Source: Desulfocapsa sp. (lineage in GTDB: Bacteria; Desulfobacterota; Desulfobulbia; Desulfobulbales; Desulfocapsaceae). From it: a DNA stretch of 7,139 bases. This document shows positions 1 to 5,994 of this stretch, in pieces. The stretch covers positions 1-7,139 of the forward strand of contig DAOVZA010000098.1 in the NCBI GenBank assembly GCA_030635405.1, read 5' to 3'. The notes under the pieces are model-generated. The model was given only the letters and a program-made list of their open reading frames with translations, had not been told where the DNA came from and did no database searches. The position numbers and the translations under genes are program-made. Each line of letters starts with the position of its first letter. The first letter of the stretch is position 1.

Positions 1-2002
1 GCAATCCACCTTCAGCAAGACGAGCCACAGCTTTTTCAATTAGCAGTCGATGATCACGCTGTACATCAAAGACTCTTCTCTCTTTTTTCGTATTGGAAAA
101 TGTTGGAGGATCAACAAAAATAAGATCATACTCTTTTCGGTCTTCCTCAAGCCATTTAAGACAATCTGCCTGAACCGTTTCGTGAGCTAATCCGCCAAAA
201 CCGTTTAAAGCCAGATTCATCCGCGCCCAGTTAAGATAAGTTGCTGAAAGATCAACTGTAGTTGTGGACTCGGCACCACCAACGGCCGCATGAACAGTGG
301 CTGTTCCAGTATAGGCAAAAAGATTTAAGAAACGTTTTCCCTTGGCCTCACGACCAATCTTTAATCGAATATTTCGATGATCAAGAAAAATTCCGGTATC
401 CAGGTAATCTGTGAAATTTATCAGCAGAGAGCAGTCTCCTTCGCGTACCGTGTGCATCTTTTTACGAGTACCCTGTTTCTGATACTGAGCCTTACCCTTC
501 TGTTTGAGTCTTCTTTTGAGAAAAACCCTGTCCCTACGTACTCCAAAGAGGTGTCGAACCTGATGCAAAACTTGCTGAAAACGTCTCTGTGCCACCTTTT
601 CATCAACGGTATCCGGGGCTGCGTATTCCTGAACCTGAATCCACTTTTCATAAAGATCAACGGAGACATTATAGTCTGGTAAATCTCTGTCATATACTCG
701 AAAACAGTTTATTCCATCACGTTTGGCCCATTTGAGAAATTTCTTAGCATTCTTCCGCAATCTGTTGCCAAATTCTATTCCTTCCTCAGGACCTTTTTCT
801 TCTGCAAGTTGCCACTTAAATTCCTGACTCTCGTCCATATGGGCTGTACCGCAAAACAGACGACAATTTATAGAACCGTTATACATTCGATGTGTACGAT
901 CCCATTTAATTCCCATGCGATCACCGAAATCTGGATTTGAGGTAAAAAGTCCCACCTTCCAATTATCCAGTTCCTGTTTACAGATACGACCAAGGGCTCG
1001 ATGTAGCTGTTCTGCCTCTTCAGACTCTGAAAGACGTTCACCATAGGGAGGATTCACTACCATGAGACCCTTTGCCGCCGGACGACGCAGATTAGCAAGC
1101 TGCCCCTGTTTAATAACTATTTTATCCTCATAGCACGCATTCTCGATATTACTTCTTGCAACAGCCACTGCACGCGGATCAGCGTCATAGCCGAGCATCA
1201 TAGGCCATTCACGCTCAAGACCAGCCTCTTCACGCCCAATTGCTTCATCCACCAGACTGTCCCAAAGCACCTTGTCGTGAGCCTTCCAGCCAGTAAAGCC
1301 AAAGTAACTCCGAGATAATCCGGGTGCAGCATCACCAAAAATCAATGCCGCTTCAATGAGGATGGTTCCTGAACCGCACATGGGATCAAGAAACATGGTG
1401 TCTGGTGCTGTATCGGGTTTCCATCCGGAAAGTGCTGCAATACCAGCAGCCAGACTCTCCTTTAATGGGGCAAGACTTCCACCTTCTTTGCGATATCCAC
1501 GCCGATGCAGACTCTCACCACTGAGATCAAGAGAGATTGTAGCATTGTCTTTATAGACAGAAACACGAATCCTGATTCCCGGACGTACTCCAGACACACT
1601 TGGTCGTTCGTTGTGTGTCTTGCGAAACTGATCAACAACAGCATCCTTAACTCTGAGTGCCGCAAAGCCATTATGATGTATCGTTGACTGATTCAGGGTG
1701 CAGTCCACTGCAAAAGTGGTGCCGATACCCATGTGCTGGCTCCAGTCCACCGTAAGTGCTCCTTCATACAGAGCATCTTCATTGGGTGCTGGAAACTCAG
1801 CGAGAGTCAGAAAAACACGGGATGCATAGCGAGACCAGAGACAGCTTCTATAGGCATTTTCAAGATCACCCTGCCAGCTCACAAGACCTCTGACATGATC
1901 CACATCACTACCGCCAAGGTCCTTTGCTTCCTGAGCAATCAATTCTTCTAATCCGGCCGCACAGCTTGCCGAAAGACTGTATATTTTATTATTTTCCATC
2001 AT
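1..2002 (-). CDS. rlmL: Bifunctional 23S rRNA methyltransferase RlmL/RlmK fusion, C-terminus cut by window edge
   Basis: Translating the minus strand from ATG at 2002 gives 667 open codons running off the left edge. The family makes m2G2445 (RlmL half) and m7G2069 (RlmK half) in 23S rRNA, using S-adenosylmethionine, during cytoplasmic 50S assembly. In order: a THUMP-type RNA-binding region (about residues 45-160); a first methyltransferase domain with FLDPMCGSGT at 204-213 and the catalytic NPPYGERL at 317-324 (bases 1031-1054); then a second Rossmann domain with FLNLFAYTGT at 558-567 and VDPPTFSNT from 630 (bases 89-115). These match my memory of E. coli RlmL (702 residues) throughout, so about 50 residues are missing. 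I see no frameshift. Start: ATG codons at 2002 and 1999 are in frame, an in-frame stop lies eight codons upstream of 2002, and there is no good Shine-Dalgarno. All smaller frames inside 1-2000 are shadows of this gene. Confidence 0.97.
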   Translation of the reverse strand, partial: MMENNKIYSLSASCAAGLEELIAQEAKDLGGSDVDHVRGLVSWQGDLENAYRSCLWSRYASRVFLTLAEFPAPNEDALYEGALTVDWSQHMGIGTTFAVDCTLNQSTIHHNGFAALRVKDAVVDQFRKTHNERPSVSGVRPGIRIRVSVYKDNATISLDLSGESLHRRGYRKEGGSLAPLKESLAAGIAALSGWKPDTAPDTMFLDPMCGSGTILIEAALIFGDAAPGLSRSYFGFTGWKAHDKVLWDSLVDEAIGREEAGLEREWPMMLGYDADPRAVAVARSNIENACYEDKIVIKQGQLANLRRPAAKGLMVVNPPYGERLSESEEAEQLHRALGRICKQELDNWKVGLFTSNPDFGDRMGIKWDRTHRMYNGSINCRLFCGTAHMDESQEFKWQLAEEKGPEEGIEFGNRLRKNAKKFLKWAKRDGINCFRVYDRDLPDYNVSVDLYEKWIQVQEYAAPDTVDEKVAQRRFQQVLHQVRHLFGVRRDRVFLKRRLKQKGKAQYQKQGTRKKMHTVREGDCSLLINFTDYLDTGIFLDHRNIRLKIGREAKGKRFLNLFAYTGTATVHAAVGGAESTTTVDLSATYLNWARMNLALNGFGGLAHETVQADCLKWLEEDRKEYDLIFVDPPTFSNTKKERRVFDVQRDHRLLIEKAVARLAEGGL

Positions 2003-2140
2003 ACAAATCAGGGTAATGCTGTTTGGTTAAATTCACAATAGGAGATGCAGACGATTTTATAAAACCTGCAATCCCACTGAATCTGTTTTACCTGCCTTTT
2101 GTAATACCGCATTCACCACCTGGCGAACATCAACAAGACA
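2003..2140. other. Gap between BFD-like gene and rlmL
   Basis: This 138-base spacer has no supportable coding frame. It contains TTTTATAAAA (2055-2064), a perfect 10-bp palindrome, flanked by TGCAG at 2046-2050 and CTGCA at 2066-2070. That could be part of an rlmL promoter or simply AT-rich spacer. I find no -35/-10 pair I would defend for rlmL and no clear terminator, so whether the two minus-strand genes are co-transcribed is open. Confidence 0.3.
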
Positions 2141-2296
2141 TCAGCGTTTTTTAGGATTATTCGTTTTACAATTACAATTACCGGCCTTTGATTCACCAAT
2201 AATACGTTCCATTATGGTCGATCTGCCGTTATTAAGAGCATCCTTTTCAATATCAGCCGCTGTATAATGGTGACAATAACAAATCATTTCATCCAT
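2141..2296 (-). CDS. Small BFD-like [2Fe-2S] protein (51 aa)
   Basis: A 51-codon minus-strand frame begins ATG at 2296 and ends TGA at 2141-2143. An AGAGG-type ribosome site (complement of 2305-2309) sits about 8 bases upstream of the start. The protein opens MDEMICYCHHYTAADIEKDA and ends GNCNCKTNNPKKR. Four cysteines lie as C6-x-C8-x32-C41-x-C43, the spacing of the bacterioferritin-associated ferredoxin (BFD) [2Fe-2S] fold, in which a short helical domain carries one cluster. Known BFD mobilises iron from bacterioferritin; related domains occur in NirB, NifU and CopZ-like proteins. No bacterioferritin is visible here, so its role is unknown; electron transfer or metal handling are guesses. 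It lies upstream of rlmL on the same strand (138-base gap) and is divergent from arsR. The fold assignment is fairly secure; function is not. Confidence 0.85.
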   Translation of the reverse strand: MDEMICYCHHYTAADIEKDALNNGRSTIMERIIGESKAGNCNCKTNNPKKR

Positions 2297-2385
2297 GCTG
2301 CATACCTCTTTCCTTATTTTTTAAGTAACGCGATCCTCCCACTAACCTTACTACAGCATATCTCAAGAAAACAGAAAATTGCTTA

Positions 2386-2414
2386 TTGACTTTCAACTCT
2401 CAACTGTTTAACAT
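2386..2414 (+). promoter_or_regulatory. Sigma-70 promoter of the arsR-permease operon
   Basis: The sequence shows TTGACT (2386-2391), a 17-base spacer, then TAACAT (2409-2414), close to the TTGACA/TATAAT consensus at ideal spacing. The predicted start near 2421 falls at the edge of the palindrome at 2422-2439 and leaves a leader of about 43 bases before the arsR ATG at 2464. Confidence 0.75.
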
Positions 2415-2421
2415 AGCACCA

Positions 2422-2439
2422 TATCGTCATATGGCGATA
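2422..2439. promoter_or_regulatory. Putative ArsR operator, 18-bp near-perfect palindrome
   Basis: The sequence TATCGTCATATGGCGATA is an inverted repeat with 8 of 9 base pairs matched; only T2427/G2434 do not pair. It begins about 8 bases after the -10 box, where a dimeric winged-helix repressor would block RNA polymerase. ArsR-family proteins typically bind AT-rich imperfect dyads of about this size in their own promoters. That this palindrome is the binding site is an inference from position and symmetry. Confidence 0.7.
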
Positions 2440-2463
2440 CGTCGATTCACAATAAGGACAATT

Positions 2464-2808
2464 ATGAAACATTTTATTCGCGTAATGAAAGCCCTGTCTG
2501 ACCCCAATCGAGTGAGAATTATCAAACTCCTGGGAAGAAAAGAATTATGTGTCTGTGAGATACAAAGTCTTCTGGAGCTTGCCCAGTCCACAGTATCCAA
2601 ACACATGAAACTGCTGGAAGAAGCTGGGATGGTGGAGTTTCGCAAAGATGGATCATGGATTATCTACCAATTAACCGACGGTGAAGAATCTGCATACGCC
2701 AAAGTAATGATTAAAAATCTTTCTGACTGGCTGGATGACGACCTTGAACTTCAGAACATGATACTCAAACTAGCACTAGTGGATCAGGAACGTATCTGCG
2801 CTGCGTAA
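2464..2808 (+). CDS. arsR: ArsR-family metalloid-responsive transcriptional repressor (114 aa)
   Basis: This is a short winged helix-turn-helix protein of normal family length. Helix alpha-3 carries ELCVCEIQ (residues 27-34), with Cys29 and Cys31 matching the ELCVCDL As(III)/Sb(III) box of E. coli ArsR. The recognition helix follows (LAQSTVSKHMKLLEEAG, from residue 39) and then the wing (RKDGSWIIYQL, 60-70). The third classical alpha-3 cysteine is absent; Cys112 near the C-terminus could be an alternative ligand (inference). Family members repress their own operon and leave the DNA on binding trivalent metalloid. The ATG at 2464 is chosen because AAGGA (2454-2458) lies five bases before it and because an upstream TTG at 2386 falls inside the -35 box. 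The permease gene follows after 19 bases. Zinc or cadmium sensing is possible but less likely given the CVC box. Confidence 0.93.
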   Translation: MKHFIRVMKALSDPNRVRIIKLLGRKELCVCEIQSLLELAQSTVSKHMKLLEEAGMVEFRKDGSWIIYQLTDGEESAYAKVMIKNLSDWLDDDLELQNMILKLALVDQERICAA

Positions 2809-2827
2809 TATCAAAAGGAAACTAATT

Positions 2828-3913
2828 ATGGAACCACTCAAAATGTATTCGGCAGGTGACTGCGGCTCCAAGGTAAACACCACCACCGGTAATAAATTAA
2901 CACCGACGCAGGTAGCACTTGGCGTAGTCGGCCTTGTCCTGTGGTATCTGATATACTCACAGCTCAGGCCTTTCTCAAATTTCTTCACCTATGATCTCAT
3001 CGGACTTGAAAAAGGCAGCCATCTGGCTGGTTCCATACAATTTTTTGTGTATGATTCTATAAAAGTGATGATGCTGCTCACATTAATTGTGTTTATCATC
3101 GGTATCATTCGTACTTTTTTTACTCCAGCACGAACACGTAAATACCTGGCAGGAGAACGAGAATCAGCTGGAAACGTGATGGGTGCACTTCTTGGTATCG
3201 TAACCCCATTTTGCTCCTGCTCTGCAGTTCCGCTCTTTCTAGGCTTTGTTCAGGCGGGAATTCCTCTAGGGGTAACGTTCTCCTTTCTTATTGCTGCACC
3301 AATGGTTAATGAAATTGCTGTTATTCTTCTTTACGGACTGTTGGGATGGAAAATTGCCGCTCTTTATCTCGTAACCGGATTAACCATTGCCATTGTTTCC
3401 GGCTGGATCATCGGTCGTTTCAAACTAGAAGGTTGGGTGGAAGAATGGGTTCAGGAACTTCGTGATGGTGAAGAGGTCATCTTTGAAGAAAAGTTAACCT
3501 GGGGCGATAGAGTAATAAAAGGAAAAGAGGCAGTACGCGATATCGTAAGTAAAGTATGGATCTATGTTGTTGCAGGAATAGCAGTCGGTGCAGCCATTCA
3601 CGGTTATATCCCTGAAGACTTTATGGCTAAGATCATGGGTAAAGATTCCTGGTGGTCAGTTCCAGCGGCCGTTCTTGTTGGAATTCCAATGTACTCAAGT
3701 GCCGCTGGTATTGTACCGGTTGTTGAGGCACTGCTTGGAAAAGGCGCAGCTCTTGGAACTGTTCTTGCCTTTATGATGAGTGTTATTGCGCTGTCTCTAC
3801 CTGAGATGGTAATTCTTCGAAAAGTTTTGAAACCAAAACTCATTGCTGTTTTTATTGGAGTGGTGGGCAGTGGAATACTCTTCACCGGTTTTATGTTCAA
3901 TTTGCTTATCTGA
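2828..3913 (+). CDS. ArsP/DUF318-family permease (361 aa), probable (organo)arsenical efflux
   Basis: This is a polytopic inner-membrane protein. The first half has the family signature TPFCSCSAVP (126-135, Cys129 and Cys131) followed by AAPMVNEIA (156-164). The second half has a related repeat, GIPMYSSAAGIVP (285-297), then LSLPEMVIL (322-330). Hydrophobic segments cluster near 28-45, 78-98, 118-142, 150-170, 175-196, 243-262, 277-298, 306-325 and 337-360. A charged loop at about 198-242 separates the halves. In Campylobacter, ArsP of this family exports trivalent organoarsenicals such as methylarsenite; many relatives are untested. The arsR gene directly upstream supports a metalloid substrate. 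The start has AAGGAA (2815-2820) seven bases upstream. The N-terminus is hydrophilic for about 27 residues and includes Cys12. The product could instead transport another thiophilic metal. The family call is firm, the substrate is inferred. Confidence 0.9.
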   Translation: MEPLKMYSAGDCGSKVNTTTGNKLTPTQVALGVVGLVLWYLIYSQLRPFSNFFTYDLIGLEKGSHLAGSIQFFVYDSIKVMMLLTLIVFIIGIIRTFFTPARTRKYLAGERESAGNVMGALLGIVTPFCSCSAVPLFLGFVQAGIPLGVTFSFLIAAPMVNEIAVILLYGLLGWKIAALYLVTGLTIAIVSGWIIGRFKLEGWVEEWVQELRDGEEVIFEEKLTWGDRVIKGKEAVRDIVSKVWIYVVAGIAVGAAIHGYIPEDFMAKIMGKDSWWSVPAAVLVGIPMYSSAAGIVPVVEALLGKGAALGTVLAFMMSVIALSLPEMVILRKVLKPKLIAVFIGVVGSGILFTGFMFNLLI

Positions 3914-3923
3914 AATTGCTAAC

Positions 3924-3956
3924 ATTGGAGATGCCCATTCTCGGGGCATCTCCAAT
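3924..3956. terminator. Strong hairpin between convergent permease and marC-like genes
   Basis: ATTGGAGATGCCC (3924-3936) pairs perfectly with GGGCATCTCCAAT (3944-3956) around a 7-base loop. It starts 11 bases after the permease stop and ends 36 bases from the stop of the opposing gene, so it probably ends transcription from both sides. The T-run after the stem is poor on both strands, so it may act as a 3'-end stabiliser or with Rho as well. Confidence 0.75.
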
Positions 3957-3992
3957 TTCAACATACCATGGCTGCAACAGTAGAATTTCCCG

Positions 3993-4595
3993 TTAAACAG
4001 AAGCAAGTTGACGAACACCATCAGCAATAAACTGAATGGCTAATGCAGCCAGAACAACTCCAAGAAGACGCCGTAAAATATCATCGCCTGTACGTCCTAT
4101 AAGGCGCCTGATATAACGAGAAAGAAGCATACTGACCAGAACCATAAAATAGATAATAAAAACAGCAAGGATAAGTGCAGGTGTTTGTCCCGATCCTGAG
4201 CGATCGGCAAAAAGAAGAATGGTCAGAGTGAGACAACCGGGACCTGCAATAAGTGGAATTGACAGAGGATACACAGAGATATCAACCTGAAGATCGCTGC
4301 ACTGATCATGGAGTTGCTTACTGGTTACCATCCCAAAAGATGTGTAAAATAAAAGTAAACCACCAGCCACACGTAGTGAAGCAATACTGATCCCCAGACT
4401 GGTTAGCATTTGCTGGCCCAGGAATCCAAAGACCAGAACAATCATCGTTGAGATCAATACAGAACGAAAAGCCATACGGCGGATATAGCTTTTGTCACCA
4501 CCATCTGTCAAAGAATGAAAAACAACAGCTGTACCAACCGGATCGATGATAACGAAGTAGCTGGTCAGGGCATGAAGAAGAACATCGTAATCCAT
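3993..4595 (-). CDS. MarC-family integral membrane protein (200 aa)
   Basis: The protein has the MarC (PF01914) layout of about six membrane helices. The first has FVIIDPVGTAVVFHSLT (14-30), then helices near 44-64, 70-90, 110-130, 139-160 and 175-192. Conserved features include YPLSIPLIAGPG (109-120) and a C-terminal helix, GDDILRRLLGVVLAALAIQF, typical of the family. Length is normal. MarC was named for its place beside the E. coli mar locus, but later work did not support a role in antibiotic resistance, and no transport substrate is established. The gene is convergent with the permease and divergent from the thioredoxin-like lipoprotein gene, so it is a single-gene unit. The start at 4595 lacks an obvious Shine-Dalgarno, but a stop lies in frame a short way upstream with no other ATG between. 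Confidence 0.92.
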   Translation of the reverse strand: MDYDVLLHALTSYFVIIDPVGTAVVFHSLTDGGDKSYIRRMAFRSVLISTMIVLVFGFLGQQMLTSLGISIASLRVAGGLLLFYTSFGMVTSKQLHDQCSDLQVDISVYPLSIPLIAGPGCLTLTILLFADRSGSGQTPALILAVFIIYFMVLVSMLLSRYIRRLIGRTGDDILRRLLGVVLAALAIQFIADGVRQLASV

Positions 4596-4618
4596 TATAA
4601 CACCAGTATCATTGTATA

Positions 4619-4646
4619 ATTATAAAACTCACCTGCAAATTATGAA
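4619..4646 (-). promoter_or_regulatory. Possible sigma-70 promoter for the marC-like gene
   Basis: On the minus strand, TTCATA (complement of 4641-4646) and a perfect TATAAT (complement of 4619-4624) are 16 bases apart. This would start RNA about 16 bases before the ATG at 4595. The -35 box is weak (4 of 6) and the region is AT-rich, so this is tentative. Confidence 0.4.
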
Positions 4647-4757
4647 ACAACATGCTGCAGGCCAGAGGCAGTGACTTTTTTCACTTATAGTTCATCATGA
4701 TTTTTTTTGCTCCAAGACAAACACATTGTGCCACAAATTAAGAATTTAGTTAAATTG

Positions 4758-4785
4758 TTGACAGCCCTACAGGAGAGTTTATATT
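4758..4785 (+). promoter_or_regulatory. Sigma-70 promoter of the thioredoxin-like lipoprotein/ccdA operon
   Basis: A consensus -35 box, TTGACA (4758-4763), is followed after 16 bases by TATATT (4780-4785, 5 of 6). The predicted start near 4792 leaves a leader of about 67 bases before the ATG at 4859. The rest of the 4596-4858 gap holds only AT-rich sequence and a weak 5-bp stem around T-rich bases (AGTGA/TCACT, about 4669-4684). Confidence 0.65.
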
Positions 4786-4858
4786 GTTGGCTGTTCGTGG
4801 TAAGGAAAATACAAAACAATCAGCTTAATATATTATCAACTTTATCCTCAGGTCAATC

Positions 4859-5284
4859 ATGCGAAAATATATTCTTCTTCCAGCTTTACTCTGCCTTCTT
4901 GCAGCCTGCTCAAGTGACGAGCAGCCGACCCAGTCTTCACAAACTACTCCTTCAAGTCAAAGCAGTAGCTCGGCAACAGCAACATCGGATACCCGAGAAC
5001 TGGCTGCCCATAAAATTGTCTTCTTTCTGGATCCCAATGGAGGACCTTGCCGTTTACAGGTCTCCATCCTCAACGATATGACAAGTGAACTCCGCGGTAA
5101 TGCAGATATTCAATATGTACAAACAACTGTTCCAAGCGACAGAGGGATTTTCAACCAATACGGCATTCGTGCATTACCAACATTACTTCTTGCTGATATG
5201 GGCGGGAAAGAGATCACACGACTGACCCCAGGCGTTAAACAGGCTGATGATATCCGTCGTCTGATTCAAGCTATTCCTAAGTGA
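4859..5284 (+). CDS. Thioredoxin-fold lipoprotein with a monothiol GGPC active site (141 aa)
   Basis: A type II signal peptide ends in the lipobox LAAC with lipidated Cys17 and Ser at +2, which suggests outer-membrane sorting. A Ser/Thr/Gln-rich linker (about 18-45) leads to a thioredoxin-like domain. That domain begins HKIVFFLDPNGGPC, placing GGPC at 61-64, where thioredoxins have CGPC; only Cys64 remains. The cis-proline region is ALPTLLL (Pro107), preceded by the usual NQYGIRALPT sequence. After removal of the signal, the cysteines are the lipidated Cys17 and Cys64 only. It could not form the usual active-site disulfide, and a mixed disulfide through Cys64 or a thiol-independent role is inferred. 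AGG (4850-4852) sits six bases before the ATG. The ccdA-type gene begins 7 bases after its stop, so they are very likely co-transcribed and partners. Fold assignment is good, role is uncertain. Confidence 0.88.
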   Translation: MRKYILLPALLCLLAACSSDEQPTQSSQTTPSSQSSSSATATSDTRELAAHKIVFFLDPNGGPCRLQVSILNDMTSELRGNADIQYVQTTVPSDRGIFNQYGIRALPTLLLADMGGKEITRLTPGVKQADDIRRLIQAIPK

Positions 5285-5291
5285 GAAAACC

Positions 5292-5954
5292 ATGCCTTTA
5301 GAACTAAGCTTTACAACACTTCTTATGGTAACCTTCGCAGGCCTTGCCTCCATAGCATCGCCCTGTGTTCTGCCCATGCTCCCCATCATCGTTACGGGAA
5401 CAGAAGATGATCATAAATATCGCCCACTGCTCATAGTACTGGGACTCAGTTTCAGTTTTATTACCATGGGAGTTCTCACATCACTCTTTGCAGGAGCCGT
5501 TGCAGGCGTGATGCCCATGGTGGAAAAGGTAGTTGGCGTAGTGATCATTCTTTTTGGTCTCTCCATGCTATTTGGCGTTAATATCTTTAAAAAATTCACC
5601 TTTTTCTACAAGGCCCAACAGTTTCAAAGCAAGGGAAAATGGTCAGGACTCGTCCTTGGCATGACACTTGGTATCATCTGGATTCCCTGCGTAGGCCCCA
5701 TGCTTTCTGGAGTTTTAGCACTTGTGGCAACCCAGGGGGAGCTCACATCCGGTTTAATACTGCTGAGCTTTTACTCACTGGGATTTTCCATTCCGATGTT
5801 ACTTGCAGGATACGCTTCACAGTCATTTCGCCATAAGATCCGTGCCGTTAACAGTCATCCGATGGCAATACGCCTGATAAGCGGTTTTCTTCTTATCATT
5901 TTTGGCTATTATATTCTCACTGCTGGCATGCTTGCTATCGGTAGTTCGTTTTAA
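5292..5954 (+). CDS. ccdA: CcdA/DsbD-type membrane thiol electron transporter (220 aa)
   Basis: This is a compact six-helix inner-membrane protein of normal CcdA length (helices near 6-30, 44-70, 76-97, 117-142, 150-172 and 190-216). The two family cysteines are present: Cys25 in ASPCVLPMLP (helix 1) and Cys133 in IPCVGPML (helix 4). In the family these form a disulfide reduced by cytoplasmic thioredoxin, and electrons pass to extracytoplasmic thiol proteins such as ResA/CcmG, used for cytochrome c maturation or disulfide repair. No cytochrome or other maturation gene is visible here, so the immediate candidate acceptor is the lipoprotein gene 7 bases upstream. There is no strong Shine-Dalgarno before the ATG (GAGAAAACC), which suggests translational coupling. 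Assignment to the CcdA family is firm; the physiological acceptor is inferred. Confidence 0.93.
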   Translation: MPLELSFTTLLMVTFAGLASIASPCVLPMLPIIVTGTEDDHKYRPLLIVLGLSFSFITMGVLTSLFAGAVAGVMPMVEKVVGVVIILFGLSMLFGVNIFKKFTFFYKAQQFQSKGKWSGLVLGMTLGIIWIPCVGPMLSGVLALVATQGELTSGLILLSFYSLGFSIPMLLAGYASQSFRHKIRAVNSHPMAIRLISGFLLIIFGYYILTAGMLAIGSSF

Positions 5955-5957
5955 ATC

Positions 5958-5970
5958 TGCTGTGACAGCA
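5958..5970. repeat. 13-bp inverted repeat after the ccdA-type gene
   Basis: TGCTGTGACAGCA is a perfect inverted repeat (6 bp arms, 1-base centre) starting 4 bases after the stop. It has no T-run, and a 1-base loop is too tight for a full hairpin, so it is more like a protein-binding dyad for the following lipoprotein gene than a terminator. Chance occurrence is possible. Confidence 0.35.
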
Positions 5971-5994
5971 CCTTAAAATAACCAACAGAATACC

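Noticed and set aside
377..1951. Several short open frames on both strands within the rlmL region
   Set aside because: All lie inside the continuous rlmL frame, which has strong family motifs over its whole length; the short frames have no family features or ribosome sites.
2046..2070. TGCAG...CTGCA around TTTTATAAAA as a terminator of the BFD-like gene
   Set aside because: The two dyads do not form one continuous stem and there is no T-run after a GC-rich arm; kept only as a note in the gap entry.
2297..2385. Divergent promoter for the BFD-like gene
   Set aside because: TTGAAA and TTGAGA boxes exist on the minus strand but no acceptable -10 box follows at 16-18 bases.
3588..3900. Frames on both strands inside the permease gene
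   Set aside because: Shadows of the permease, which has conserved motifs across the same bases.
5026..5055. A possible selenocysteine at the first active-site position of the thioredoxin-like lipoprotein
   Set aside because: The codon is GGA (Gly), not TGA, and there is no in-frame TGA before the stop, so this is a true Gly in this sequence.
4707..5081. 124-codon plus-strand frame overlapping the lipoprotein start
   Set aside because: It overlaps the lipobox protein in another frame, lacks a ribosome site and shows no recognisable domain; the promoter at 4758-4785 lies inside it.
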